NCBI RefSeq assembly: GCF_009768885.1
Contig: NZ_WSQA01000012.1
Location: 1-64,000, forward strand
DNA length: 64,000 nucleotides
Reading direction: 5' to 3'
Origin: Sphingobacterium humi
GTDB taxonomy: Bacteria; Bacteroidota; Bacteroidia; Sphingobacteriales; Sphingobacteriaceae
Shown: positions 35,732-45,351 of the stretch, in pieces
Layout: each line of letters opens with the position of its first letter
How positions within the stretch are numbered: position 1 is the stretch's first letter
Position numbers and translations under genes: made by a program
Notes under the pieces: generated by a model
What the model was told of the DNA's origin: nothing
Database searches by the model: none
What the model saw: only the letters and a program-made list of their open reading frames with translations

Positions 35732-35922
35732 AAATATTAGTTGTCGTTATGTTGTTGCGTAATTCAATTATCCAAAAGTACACATTTTTTATTTACTCTT
35801 TCCATTAGTTTATCCTAATTAGGTGGAAAATAGCACAGAAGTGTCATAAATATTATTAGAAAAGAGATCGCTTTTGGAAACTGCAGTAATTGATTTATTT
35901 TGCGAATTCTAATAGATTAACT

Positions 35923-36218
35923 ATGTTACGTATATTTCAACAAGTAGCCCTTTGGGAAGCCATTTCCACTATTTTATTGTTCTTTGTCGCTATGCCTTTA
36001 AAGTACTTCGCCGGCATTCCGGAAGCCGTGCGTGTTGCAGGTTCCATCCATGGATTTCTGGTTGTTCTTTTTGTGGTGCTATTGATTGCTTGTTGGCAAA
36101 CGACAATTGGACCTTTGGCCGCGTTGTTAAGTATTTCATCCTGAGTTTGATTCCTGTGGTATCCTTCTGGGTAGAGAAAGATTTGAAGCGCGAGATCCAA
36201 GCGCAGAAAGCGGCTTAA
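35923..36218 (+). pseudogene. DUF3817-like membrane protein with a one-base frameshift
   Basis: ATG at 35923 starts MLRIFQQVALWEAISTILLF, the typical beginning of DUF3817 proteins, and runs on through GFLVVLFVVLLIACWQT. Just after, around 36104, the frame is lost: the continuation NWTFGRVVKYFILSLIPVV... is in the +1 frame and ends at TAA 36216-36218. Inserting one base between ACG and ACAATTGG restores a single protein of about 98 residues with three hydrophobic segments, the expected family length. Without it the product stops early. A sequencing deletion is as likely as a real mutation. The last bases overlap the opposite thioesterase stop. Confidence 0.8.
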
Positions 36219-36622
36219 TCGCGTTTATTGATATCCTTTTCGATACTCATATAGTCATAAGTAATCTTCGTCTTACCGTGGGGAACGGGATTCCCTGCGG
36301 GATCTAGATTGACGAAGACCAGCTTATCGATGGAAAGGATGGTTTTCCGACTGATTTTATTGCGCACTTCGCAACGCATGGTTAGGGAGCTGTTTCCGAA
36401 GTGGATCGCCTCGATACCCAGTTCGATGATATCGCCTTGCTTCGCAGAAGATACGAAGTTTATCTCCGATATATACTTGGTTACCACATGTGGGTTGCCC
36501 AGTTGCACAATCGCGTAGATTACAGCTTCTTCATCAATCCAACGCAAGAGGGTACCTCCGAATAAAGAACCGTTCGGATTGAGGTCTTCGGGTTTTACCC
36601 ATTTTCTCGTATAAAAGTTCAT
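36215..36622 (-). CDS. Hotdog-fold acyl-CoA thioesterase
   Basis: This 135-residue protein has the hotdog-fold thioesterase pattern of the YciA/BACH group: the RKWVKPEDLNPNGSLFGGTLLRWIDEEA opening with the conserved N-G-x-x-G-G and D-E, then YISEINFVSSAKQGDIIELGIEA. It should hydrolyse acyl-CoA to free acid and CoA; chain preference cannot be told. It converges on the DUF3817-like gene with a 4-bp overlap. It lies downstream of the second E3 gene but a terminator separates them. Confidence 0.88.
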   Translation of the reverse strand: MNFYTRKWVKPEDLNPNGSLFGGTLLRWIDEEAVIYAIVQLGNPHVVTKYISEINFVSSAKQGDIIELGIEAIHFGNSSLTMRCEVRNKISRKTILSIDKLVFVNLDPAGNPVPHGKTKITYDYMSIEKDINKRD

Positions 36623-36644
36623 GAAACAAATTTTGTAAATAACA

Positions 36645-36672
36645 AAGAAGGCAAACCTCGGTTTGCCTTCTT
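36645..36672 (-). terminator. Terminator after second E3 gene
   Basis: AAGAAGGCAAACC and its complement around a 2-base loop, between the E3 stop and the thioesterase start on the minus strand, with T-rich flank. Confidence 0.75.
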
Positions 36673-36681
36673 GCTGTTTTG

Positions 36682-38088
36682 TTACGCGTGAATCGCTCTA
36701 TTTGCAGTGGCTGCCAGCGCCGCTTCTTTCAAGGCCTCTGTAAAGGTAGGGTGAGCATGGCAAATACGTCCGATATCTTCGGCAGAAGCACGGTATTCCA
36801 TGGCTACAACCGCCTCAGCGATCATATCAGCCGCACGTGGGCCAATCATGTGTACACCTAATACTTCGTCAGTATCTGCATCTGCTAATACCTTAATGAA
36901 ACCATCTGTATCGCCTGATGCTTTCGCACGGCCCGATGCTTTAAAGGAGAAGCTTCCAGCTTTGTATTTTTTACCCGCTTCTTTCAATTGTTCCTCGGTA
37001 AGTCCAACGGAAGCAACCTCAGGCCATGTGTATACTACACCCGGGATTAAGTTATAATCGATATGCGGTTTCTGACCAACGATGTGTTCCGCCACATAGA
37101 TACCTTCATCTTCCGCTTTATGCGCAAGCATGGCACCACGAACCACATCACCAATAGCATAAACACCTGGTACCGAAGTTTCCATGTGCTCATTCACCGT
37201 GATTTTATTTCCTCTTTCTTCGGTTTTCAAACCGATGTTTTCTAAGCCTAAACCTTCGGTATAAGCTGTTCTACCTACAGCCACGATACAGTAATCGCCT
37301 TCTAAGGTTACGGTTTGTCCTTTAGCATCTTCAGCCGTTACGGTTACTTTTTTGCCTTTGGCAGTAGCACCAGTAACTTTATGGCTTAAGAAGAATTCCA
37401 TGCCTAAGTTTTTCTTCAATACGCGTTGCAATTCTTTACCTAATCCGCCATCCATGGTAGCGATGATAGATTTTGCATATTCCACAACCGATACTTTAGC
37501 ACCTAAGCGTGCGTATACCGATCCTAACTCTAAACCGATTACACCACCACCGATTACAATCAGGTGCTTCGGCACTTCTGTTAAGTTTAACGCTTCTGTT
37601 GAAGTAATGATGCGTTGTTTATCAACCGGTAAGAAAGGTAATGCTGTAGGTTTAGAACCTGTAGCAATAATGATGTTTTTACCTTTGATTTCTTCTGTTG
37701 AACCATCGTTCTTTGTGATTTTGATGGTGTTTTTATCAACAAATGAGCCTAACCCTTCGTATCCGTCGATTTTGTTTTTCTTGAATAGGAAAGAGATACC
37801 AGCAGTATTTTGAGCAATGACGTCGTTCTTACGAGCGATCATCTGTTTCATATCAATTTTCAATGAGCTCAAGCTGATACCGTGCGTTGCGAAGTTGTGC
37901 GCAGCGTTATGATAATGTTCAGATGAGTCTAATAGGGCTTTCGAAGGAATACAACCTACATTTAAACAGGTACCACCATAGGTGCTGTATTTTTCAATTA
38001 CCGCAGTTTTCAAACCTAATTGGGCACAACGGATAGCAGCAACATATCCACCAGGGCCACTACCGATTACAATTACGTCGTATTGCAT
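36682..38088 (-). CDS. lpdA: Dihydrolipoyl dehydrogenase, paralogue 2
   Basis: This 468-residue E3 differs clearly from the copy at 34343. FAD motif GSGPGG is at residues 9-14, redox Cys41 and Cys46 in GGTCLNVGCIPSKALLDSSEHYH, NAD-binding GGGVIGLELGSVYARLG near 185, and catalytic HAHPTFTEALKEA at the C-terminus. The NVGCIPSKALL type is that of 2-oxoglutarate dehydrogenase and mitochondrial E3, so the two paralogues probably serve different complexes; this is inference. No E1 or E2 gene is adjacent. A TAAATTTG -7 element lies at 38117-38124. Confidence 0.94.
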   Translation of the reverse strand: MQYDVIVIGSGPGGYVAAIRCAQLGLKTAVIEKYSTYGGTCLNVGCIPSKALLDSSEHYHNAAHNFATHGISLSSLKIDMKQMIARKNDVIAQNTAGISFLFKKNKIDGYEGLGSFVDKNTIKITKNDGSTEEIKGKNIIIATGSKPTALPFLPVDKQRIITSTEALNLTEVPKHLIVIGGGVIGLELGSVYARLGAKVSVVEYAKSIIATMDGGLGKELQRVLKKNLGMEFFLSHKVTGATAKGKKVTVTAEDAKGQTVTLEGDYCIVAVGRTAYTEGLGLENIGLKTEERGNKITVNEHMETSVPGVYAIGDVVRGAMLAHKAEDEGIYVAEHIVGQKPHIDYNLIPGVVYTWPEVASVGLTEEQLKEAGKKYKAGSFSFKASGRAKASGDTDGFIKVLADADTDEVLGVHMIGPRAADMIAEAVVAMEYRASAEDIGRICHAHPTFTEALKEAALAATANRAIHA

Positions 38089-38222
38089 AGCGTCTTTTTT
38101 ATATTTTTTTATGGCCCAAATTTACTATTTAAATAGCTATTTAACGAAAGCATTTCAATATTTAGGCAACTTAATTTCCGCATAAATGACGTTAAAATAA
38201 CATCTTAGCAATCATTTAAAAG

Positions 38223-38250
38223 AAAAGCCCCGACAGGCGGGGCTTTTTAT
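38223..38250 (-). terminator. Terminator after azurin gene
   Basis: AAAAGCCCCG / CGGGGCTTTT hairpin with a 5-base loop just past the azurin stop. Confidence 0.8.
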
Positions 38251-38270
38251 CTTTTCCAGTGTAGGCCGAA

Positions 38271-38807
38271 TTATTCAGCTACAATTTTACCTTGCATAAT
38301 ACCAAAGTGACCTGGGAAACTACATAAGTATGGATAAACCCCTTTTTCTAATGTAAAAGTGATTTTATCAGATTCACCTGGACCTAAAAGTTTCGTGTGA
38401 GCAACGATAGAAGTCAATGCTGATTTAGGGATATACTCATTATCAGCAGCTGAAGCAGCTTCACCACCAAACGTAGGGATATCTACACCAGGTTTTAAAA
38501 CCACAAAGTTATGACCCATAGCTTCTTTAGGCATTTTACCAACGTTGTTCAACGTCAATTCTACAGGCTCACCCGCTTTTACACGGATTAAGTTAATGTT
38601 ATACTGCATTTGATCATTCCCTTCAACGGTCCATGTGTTTGATAAAGTTACATTCTCAATACCAGGAACAGTCTCTTCAGCTGCAGCAGGGGTTTCTGCA
38701 GGGGTTGATTCGGTTGTTGTAGTCTCCTCTTTTTTCTCTGCATTGTTACCACATGAAGAGATTCCAATTGCTAGGGCAAGGGCAGGAGCTAAAAATAATT
38801 TTTTCAT
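38271..38807 (-). CDS. Azurin-family copper lipoprotein
   Basis: This 178-residue protein has a lipoprotein signal peptide with the lipobox ending at Cys19 (ISSCG), a Thr/Glu/Ala/Pro-rich spacer (24-48), and a cupredoxin domain. The type-1 copper ligands are His99 (GHNF), Cys162, His167 and Met171 in YLCSFPGHFGIMQG, all present. It should be a periplasmic or surface-anchored one-electron carrier; the redox partner is unknown. The spacer would let the domain extend from the membrane. Monocistronic, with its own terminator. Confidence 0.94.
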   Translation of the reverse strand: MKKLFLAPALALAIGISSCGNNAEKKEETTTTESTPAETPAAAEETVPGIENVTLSNTWTVEGNDQMQYNINLIRVKAGEPVELTLNNVGKMPKEAMGHNFVVLKPGVDIPTFGGEAASAADNEYIPKSALTSIVAHTKLLGPGESDKITFTLEKGVYPYLCSFPGHFGIMQGKIVAE

Positions 38808-38889
38808 AACTAAACTTTAATATAATTTATTCGAATTTACTACAAATTATTTAGTATAACGATTGTTAACCTAATAAATGCAATTATTA

Positions 38890-40497
38890 TTAGGATTTTA
38901 GCTTTGTTGTGACAGCCACAATTTTCTGATACAATTCAATCGGATCAAAGGGCTTCCCAATCACCCCATCGGCACCTGCCTGAAAGGCGGCAGCCTGCTC
39001 ATGTTCCAATACCGAAGCCGAAATCGTGATAATCGGAATACCGTGCTTCTCGGGTGTAATGTGGTTCTTGATTTCCTTGATGGCTTCAAAACCACTCATA
39101 ATAGGCATATGGGTATCCATCAAGATCAGGTCATAATGGTTGGCTTCCACCTTTTCCAAGGCCAAACGACCGTTGCGCACAATATCTACCTCACAATTCC
39201 AGCTGCGCAGCATATGCGCCAGCATAAAGGAGTTCAGGTCGTTGTCTTCGGCCACCAACACACGCATGTCTTGTAGCTTCGGAAAGGTGTTGTAAGAAGG
39301 GTCGCTGCTTTCCTTGCTTTCATCTGCCGGGCTTGTCGCCTCAAACCAGCCTTCAAAGAAAAATTCCGAACCTTCCCCATATACGCTGCTGGCACCCACC
39401 TGTCCGTTCAGCAATTTCGCCAGGCGCTTCACAATAGCTAAGCCCAATCCGGTGCCACCAAACTTCTTGGTAATGCCGTCATCGGCTTGCTCAAAGGCCA
39501 AGAAAATCTTATCTACCGATTCCTCTTTAATCCCAATGCCTGTATCTTTTACCGTATAGCGCAGCAGGAAATTGTTTTCTCGTTGCTCCAGGATATTGAT
39601 GTGCAGGGTGATGCTACCCTTTTCCGTAAACTTCAAGCTGTTGGAAATAAAGTTACTGATGATCTGCTGCAGACGCAGGGAATCGTAGCGGATGTATTGC
39701 GGCACCCCATCGTCCACCTGAATTTTAAAATCCAGCGCCTTATGGTTGGCCTTAATTTTATAGATGCGGTTAATATCCTCGATCATCTTATCCAAACTAA
39801 AATCTTCGAATTCGATCTTCAGCATGCCTGAATCAATCTTGGAAAGATCCAGAATATCGTTAATAATCAATAATAAAGATTGGGAGGCATTGTCTAGGCG
39901 TTTCAACCAGTCGCGTTGCTCGTTGGAAAGATCCGAGCTTTTAAACATATGCATAATCCCCATAATGCCATTGATCGGCGTACGGATTTCATGACTCATA
40001 TTCGCCAGGAAAATCTCCTTTGATTTTCGCGCTTGTATGGCTTCCTCCTTGGTTTGTAAAAGCTCTAACCGCGATTCTTCCAGTTCCTTGTTTTTCTCTT
40101 TTATTTCTTGCTGAATAATAATCTGCTGCACAAAAGACTTTACTTTCGCAATGGTAATCTCCGGGTTCAGCGGTTTGTAAAGGTAGTCTACGGCACCACT
40201 TTCCAGCCCCTGCAGCAAGTACTTGTCTTCTTTTGAAATGGCCGTAACCATAATCGCCATAATATGGCTGGTCTTCGGATTAGACTTGAGGATGGAAACA
40301 AACTCAAAACCATTGATCTTCGGCATCTGTACATCCACCAAGGCAATGGAGATTTCTTCCTTCCAACAGATCTTTAATGCATCGTTCGGATCGGTCGATG
40401 AAATGATGTTCACATGTTCAACATCCTGCAATAAAGCATGTAAACTGATGATGTTTTCTTCTTTATCATCAAGGAGTAAAATGTTGATCGTCTTCAT
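38890..40497 (-). CDS. Response regulator-histidine kinase-response regulator hybrid
   Basis: At 535 residues it has, in order, a receiver domain (1 to about 125, phospho-acceptor Asp55 in ALVDVQMP), a coiled coil (about 130-160), HisKA with the phospho-His in NMSHEIRTPINGIMG, a HATPase domain, and a second receiver (about 410-535, Asp in LILMDTHMP). It has no membrane segment or sensor domain, so it takes phosphate or input from a partner, plausibly the membrane hybrid kinase at 41898-45341. It starts 7 bp after the CheB stop and ends the cassette. Confidence 0.9.
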   Translation of the reverse strand: MKTINILLLDDKEENIISLHALLQDVEHVNIISSTDPNDALKICWKEEISIALVDVQMPKINGFEFVSILKSNPKTSHIMAIMVTAISKEDKYLLQGLESGAVDYLYKPLNPEITIAKVKSFVQQIIIQQEIKEKNKELEESRLELLQTKEEAIQARKSKEIFLANMSHEIRTPINGIMGIMHMFKSSDLSNEQRDWLKRLDNASQSLLLIINDILDLSKIDSGMLKIEFEDFSLDKMIEDINRIYKIKANHKALDFKIQVDDGVPQYIRYDSLRLQQIISNFISNSLKFTEKGSITLHINILEQRENNFLLRYTVKDTGIGIKEESVDKIFLAFEQADDGITKKFGGTGLGLAIVKRLAKLLNGQVGASSVYGEGSEFFFEGWFEATSPADESKESSDPSYNTFPKLQDMRVLVAEDNDLNSFMLAHMLRSWNCEVDIVRNGRLALEKVEANHYDLILMDTHMPIMSGFEAIKEIKNHITPEKHGIPIITISASVLEHEQAAAFQAGADGVIGKPFDPIELYQKIVAVTTKLKS

Positions 40498-40504
40498 TAT
40501 AGCA

Positions 40505-41077
40505 TTAAATTAGTTGACTAAAGAAATCTATGATTTCAGCGTTATTCAGTGTCTTTATTTTTTTGGAAACCGTCATGCCGCTTCTAGGCATGGTGTCTAT
40601 TTTGGCGTCCTTAGGGTCCTGTATATAACAGGTTGCCTGCATTTCCAATAGGCGTTTCAGCCCGTAGGTTCCGTCGGTGTTAGCACCCGACAGCAAGAAG
40701 GCGGTACCCTTATCTTGGTAGATGTCGGCCATCGATTCGAAGAATACATCGATAGAGGGCCTTGAAAATTGCACCGGCTCAGAGATATCCAAGGAAAAGC
40801 TAAAATGAGGCTCTATCAACAGGTGATATCCCGGCGGGGCGAAGTAAATATTATCCGGAAGGACGGTCATTTTGTCCTTCACGGAGATGACTTTCTTATT
40901 GAGTCGTTGTGATAAACTGGATTCTATTTTTGTTTCATATTTCGAATTCCGATGCAACACCACCACTATGGCCACAGAAAAATGTGCCGGTAGGCTTTCC
41001 AGGAGCTCCACGATCAATTCGTAAGCGCCTGCCGAGCCGCCAATGGCAATCATGTGGGTTGCAGGTTTCTCGATCAT
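40505..41077 (-). CDS. CheB-type protein-glutamate methylesterase, catalytic domain only
   Basis: This 190-residue protein is the CheB methylesterase domain without the N-terminal receiver. The catalytic Ser is in GGSAGAYELI, the His in VVVLHRNSKYET, and the Asp in SGANTDGTYGLK. In classical chemotaxis CheB demethylates receptors under control of CheA; here the missing receiver means control must come from elsewhere. The first base of its ATG overlaps the CheR stop (TAATG), so translation is probably coupled. Confidence 0.9.
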   Translation of the reverse strand: MIEKPATHMIAIGGSAGAYELIVELLESLPAHFSVAIVVVLHRNSKYETKIESSLSQRLNKKVISVKDKMTVLPDNIYFAPPGYHLLIEPHFSFSLDISEPVQFSRPSIDVFFESMADIYQDKGTAFLLSGANTDGTYGLKRLLEMQATCYIQDPKDAKIDTMPRSGMTVSKKIKTLNNAEIIDFFSQLI

Positions 41078-41910
41078 TATTTAATCTTTTGATAAATATT
41101 CAACTCTTTATCAACCACCTTGAAATTCTTCATGACCTCATGTCGAATCAAGGTCTCTTTGGTGCCTAGGCATAAAAAACCAAACAAGGCCAGCGACTCA
41201 TAAAAGAGGTTGATCACCCGTTCTTGAAGTTTTAAATCAAAGTAGATCAACACATTGCGGCAGGTAATCAAATGAAACTCGTTGAAAACCTGATCGCTGG
41301 CAAGGTTATGCGTAGAAAACAAAATATTCTGCCGCAGATCATGATTGATGATCGCCGCATCATAACGCGCTGTGTAATATGAAGAAAAATTCTCCTTCAA
41401 ATGAATAGCATTGAAGTTCTCGGTATACTCTTTAAACTTCTTCAAAGGATAGATGCCTTTTTTTGCTACATCCAATACCTGGCTGTTTATATCCGTGCCA
41501 TAAATAAAGGCACGCTCGTTCAATTGTTGTTCTTTTAGTAATATCGCTAAGGAATAGACCTCCTCACCCGTCGAGCAGCCCGCACTCCATATTTTGATGC
41601 GTTGAAAGCTGGAAAGGTAGGGCAGGATATCGCTATTCAGTTTCCGGTAAAAAGCAGGATCCCGGAACATCTCCGTCACATTTACCGTCACTTCCTGAAT
41701 AAAGTAGGTTTGAAAACCCGGCAAATTCACCAAAGCATTCTTCAAATCCACAATATCCATGTGCTCCAAGCCCATGATACGTTGTATCCGCCGCTTAAGC
41801 GACGAACGCGTGTACCCGGAAAGATCAAATCCGGAGATGTTCTTTAATAAGAACACCAGGTCTTCAATCTCCGCAAAGCTTAACTCATGCGTTTCGTTTA
41901 ACTCAGCCAT
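41077..41910 (-). CDS. CheR-type protein-glutamate methyltransferase
   Basis: At 277 residues it has the N-terminal all-helical CheR domain (about 5-80) and the SAM-binding methyltransferase domain with IKIWSAGCSTGEEVYSLAILL and IYGTDINSQVLDVAKKG, plus ITCRNVLIYFD. All expected substrate and cofactor motifs are visible, so it should be active. No chemoreceptor is in the window, so the methylated target is unknown. It overlaps the membrane kinase gene by 13 bp and CheB by 1 bp. Confidence 0.92.
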   Translation of the reverse strand: MAELNETHELSFAEIEDLVFLLKNISGFDLSGYTRSSLKRRIQRIMGLEHMDIVDLKNALVNLPGFQTYFIQEVTVNVTEMFRDPAFYRKLNSDILPYLSSFQRIKIWSAGCSTGEEVYSLAILLKEQQLNERAFIYGTDINSQVLDVAKKGIYPLKKFKEYTENFNAIHLKENFSSYYTARYDAAIINHDLRQNILFSTHNLASDQVFNEFHLITCRNVLIYFDLKLQERVINLFYESLALFGFLCLGTKETLIRHEVMKNFKVVDKELNIYQKIK

Positions 41911-44900
41911 ACTTGCATTAATGAAACAAGTTTATCGATGTCAATAGGCTTACTGATGTAATCACTAGCACCCAATTCGATCGATTTCTCGCGATCTCCC
42001 TTCATGGCTTTTGCCGTAACAGCGATAATAGGGAGGTTGTTGTTCTTTTTATCTTTCCGGATTTCCTGAATCGCTTCATAACCATCCATCTCCGGCATCA
42101 TAATATCCATCAGCACGATATCAATTTGCTTGCCAGTTTCGTTTACCAGTTCCACGGCTTCCTTGCCGTTGTTGGCAATCTCAATCTGCATGTTATATTG
42201 CTGCAGCGAGGAAGTCAAAGCAAAAACATTGCGCATGTCATCGTCAGCAATCAATACGCGTTTCCCTTCCAAATTAGAGGTGCCATAAGTCGCCTTGTTG
42301 GCCACTTTTTCGGCATTCTTCATCGGGTTATAACTCGGTTCGGTCAACTTGTTCAAAAAGAGGTTAACCTCATCGATTAGGCGGGTATTGGATTTACTCG
42401 ACTTCAATACCATCGATTGGGTATGGCGCATAATGCGTTCCGTCTGTTCGGTGGTCAGGTCATAGGCCGTATTGATAATCACCGGCAAGCGCTCGAATTT
42501 ATCCTTCGCTTTAATCTGATCCAACATTTCTAAACCGCTACCATCCGGCAATTTAATATCCAGAATAATGCAGTCTATATTTGGTTCCTGCTCCAGTTTC
42601 TTCAATCCCGATTCAATAGTAAAGGCCTGGATGACGTTGATCTGCTGTTCTGCGAAGGCTTTTTTGATCAAATCGCTCTGAAACTCCTGGTCTTCAATCA
42701 ACAAGATCTTTTTAACCCCTTTGTTAAGGTTTAGTTTAATATTCTCAAAGGCCGAAGCAATGCTCGATTCGGTAACCGGTTTAGACATAAAGCCGATAGC
42801 GCCGTCCTCCAGAAATTCTTTTTTATCGAAACTCGCGGCCGACATCATGTGAATAGGAATATGCTTGGTTTCCTCGGTGTTCTTCAAGGTGCGTAACACT
42901 TCCCAACCATCGGCAATCGGTAACATCACATCCAGAATAATCGCATCCGGAATTTGTGCTTTGGCCATTTGAATACCCGTTTCACCATCATAGGCTTGGT
43001 TAGCTTTAAAACCATAACCTTCAGCGAAGCTTTTCAGAATTTCCGAGAAGTTGATGTCATCCTCAATAATCAAAATATTCTTCTCGCCCGGTTCTAGTTT
43101 TAAGGCCGCCAATGGCGCTGCCGCTTTCGGTTTTTCTTTCCCTTCCTGCTTGCGGGTTTCCTTTGCTGCTTCCCGGATGGCAGGCTCCGCAACAGCATGG
43201 CTCATTTCCATGTCGCTGGCCATATAAGGAATAATCAAGGTGAATTTACTGCCTACACCCGATTCACTCTCCAACGTAATGCGGCCGCCAAGCAAGGAGG
43301 CAATTTCTTTGGAGATGGAAAGACCTAAGCCCGTACCACCATATTTACGGCTGGTGGAGCCATCTTCCTGACGGAAGGCTTCGAAAATAATCGCCTGTTT
43401 CTCTTTGGAGATACCGATCCCCGAGTCCTTCACCGTAAAATGCAGGTTGTTTTGCAAGAGCTGCACTTTCAATTCAATGTTGCCATTCTTCTCGGTAAAC
43501 TTAAAGGCATTCGATAAGAAGTTCTTGGTCACTTGTTCCAGGCGATACTCATCCGTCACAAAGCTTTCCGGTGCTTCCGTAATATCAATCTGGAAGTTGA
43601 TGTTTTTATCGCCAGCCATCTCCTTAAATAGGCTTTCCACATTCTGCGCAAAATCCGCCGTACGAATTGATTCTCTATTGATGTCGACTTTACCCGATTC
43701 TATCTTGGCCAAGTCTAACAGTTCATTGATTAATTGCAACAGATCAGATCCTGCATTATAGATTACAGAAGAATACTTGATTTGATCTTCGGTGAGGTTC
43801 TGCAGCTTATTATCTTGTAAAAGCTTCGCTAAAATCAAGATACTGTTTAATGGCGTGCGCAGTTCATGACTCATATTGGCCATAAATTCCGATTTGTATT
43901 TGCTGGCCTGCTCCACCTCGGCAATTTTCAGCTCTACCTCAGCCTGCGCCGTTTTCAAGTCATCATTGCGTTTCTCCAGCTCGCTGGCCTTTTCGTTTAA
44001 TTCCTTATTGGCCTGCGAAAGTTCTTCCTGTTGCACCCGCAATTCTTCTTCTGAAGCCTCCAAGAGGTTGGTTTTATACACCAATTCCTCATTGGTAATG
44101 CGTAATTCTTCTTGCTGTGCTTCCAGCTCCTCGGTTTGATGCTGTGTTTCTGCCAACAGATCTTCTACCAGACTTTGATCCTGACGCGATTTAATCGCCG
44201 ATCCGATGGCTCTACTTGCACGGCCTAAGAAATTCACGATGTTCTCGTGCTTCTCATCCGGGAAGCTGCCGAATACCTCAATGATACCGATGCAGTAATC
44301 TTCAAAAATAATCGGGAAGATGATGACCTCTGCCGGAAGCTCCGCAATAATGCTGGTATTTATTTTTATATCCTTTAAGTCGGAAACTTTAATAATCTGT
44401 GGCGTTTTCGATTCGGCAACTTCACCAATTATACCTTCGCCAATCATTATGTTTTTGGGCAGTTGTTTCTCGTCCAAGCCAAATGAACTGCGTAAAGCCA
44501 TTTCATACGAGTCTACTTTCCGAATGTAGATGGTGCCGGAATAACTGTTCAATACTTCTTTCACAATGGCTAAGGCATGGTTAGCAATGCTATGCTCAGA
44601 GAGGTTGCCACTAATAATGGTATGTACCTTGGCTGAATTATTTAACACCCAATTGAGTTCCTCCATCTGCTGATTCGTCTGCAAGAATTGCTCATTTAAT
44701 TCTTTTTCTTTCAGCGAAGTGCGGCGTAGGTAATCGAGGATGTTTAAAATTTGATAGATCACAAACAGAATCACGATTAAGGCCAATAATCCTAATGCGA
44801 TGCTGATGTTGCGGGTGGTATTTAGTTTATCGAGCTTCTGAAGGGTTTTCAGGGAACGCTGGCTAATCACTTCGTTCGAAAAGTCATTGCTCGCCGTCAT

Positions 44901-45341
44901 TATGAGCTCTTGCTCGTCGGCTAATACACTGGAAATGCTGTCTAAGTTGTTGGCCGACTTGCGCTCGCTATGGCTTAAGATTTGATGGGAAACCTCCTTC
45001 AACTTTACCGTATTGTGCGGAATGCTATCGAAAAGAATATTCGTTTGGGCAAGCTTATTAATGATTTCATTGATCTGGTTGCCGGCACGCTCGCGCGAAT
45101 AGGCACTCACATTATGCTCTAAGGAATTGAACTTGGAAATTTGCTGAATTTCCATTTCCCATTCTTGTAATAAGTAGAATTTCTCCTGCGCCAAATCCAG
45201 GTAATCCTTCATGGCATTGGTGTATTCCTTTTGTTTCCCCATAAAATACCAAAAGGAACCTATAATCACCAAGGTCGCCAGCACAATGCTAAACATCGCG
45301 CGCCAGCGTAAAGTATTAAGTTTCGTGATTTCAATTGTCAT
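41898..45341 (-). CDS. Membrane hybrid histidine kinase with GAF and three receivers
   Basis: This 1147-residue protein has two membrane helices (about 16-33 and 180-203) bracketing a helical periplasmic domain like CHASE3. Next come a GAF-like domain (about 235-385), a long Glu/Gln-rich coiled coil (about 390-490), HisKA (ANMSHELRTPLNSI), HATPase (G1/G2 motifs about 655-690) and three receivers (about 750-870, 885-1000 and 1025-1147; Asp in LDVMLP, LDIKLP and MDIMMP). It is the first gene of the Che-like cassette and probably its sensor. Stimulus unknown. CheR overlaps its end. Confidence 0.92.
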   Translation of the reverse strand: MTIEITKLNTLRWRAMFSIVLATLVIIGSFWYFMGKQKEYTNAMKDYLDLAQEKFYLLQEWEMEIQQISKFNSLEHNVSAYSRERAGNQINEIINKLAQTNILFDSIPHNTVKLKEVSHQILSHSERKSANNLDSISSVLADEQELIMTASNDFSNEVISQRSLKTLQKLDKLNTTRNISIALGLLALIVILFVIYQILNILDYLRRTSLKEKELNEQFLQTNQQMEELNWVLNNSAKVHTIISGNLSEHSIANHALAIVKEVLNSYSGTIYIRKVDSYEMALRSSFGLDEKQLPKNIMIGEGIIGEVAESKTPQIIKVSDLKDIKINTSIIAELPAEVIIFPIIFEDYCIGIIEVFGSFPDEKHENIVNFLGRASRAIGSAIKSRQDQSLVEDLLAETQHQTEELEAQQEELRITNEELVYKTNLLEASEEELRVQQEELSQANKELNEKASELEKRNDDLKTAQAEVELKIAEVEQASKYKSEFMANMSHELRTPLNSILILAKLLQDNKLQNLTEDQIKYSSVIYNAGSDLLQLINELLDLAKIESGKVDINRESIRTADFAQNVESLFKEMAGDKNINFQIDITEAPESFVTDEYRLEQVTKNFLSNAFKFTEKNGNIELKVQLLQNNLHFTVKDSGIGISKEKQAIIFEAFRQEDGSTSRKYGGTGLGLSISKEIASLLGGRITLESESGVGSKFTLIIPYMASDMEMSHAVAEPAIREAAKETRKQEGKEKPKAAAPLAALKLEPGEKNILIIEDDINFSEILKSFAEGYGFKANQAYDGETGIQMAKAQIPDAIILDVMLPIADGWEVLRTLKNTEETKHIPIHMMSAASFDKKEFLEDGAIGFMSKPVTESSIASAFENIKLNLNKGVKKILLIEDQEFQSDLIKKAFAEQQINVIQAFTIESGLKKLEQEPNIDCIILDIKLPDGSGLEMLDQIKAKDKFERLPVIINTAYDLTTEQTERIMRHTQSMVLKSSKSNTRLIDEVNLFLNKLTEPSYNPMKNAEKVANKATYGTSNLEGKRVLIADDDMRNVFALTSSLQQYNMQIEIANNGKEAVELVNETGKQIDIVLMDIMMPEMDGYEAIQEIRKDKKNNNLPIIAVTAKAMKGDREKSIELGASDYISKPIDIDKLVSLMQVWLS

Positions 45342-45351
45342 ATGTTAACCA

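Noticed and set aside
38890-45341. A complete chemotaxis operon
   Set aside because: No CheA, CheW, chemoreceptor or CheY-only gene is present; only the methylation enzymes and hybrid kinases are.
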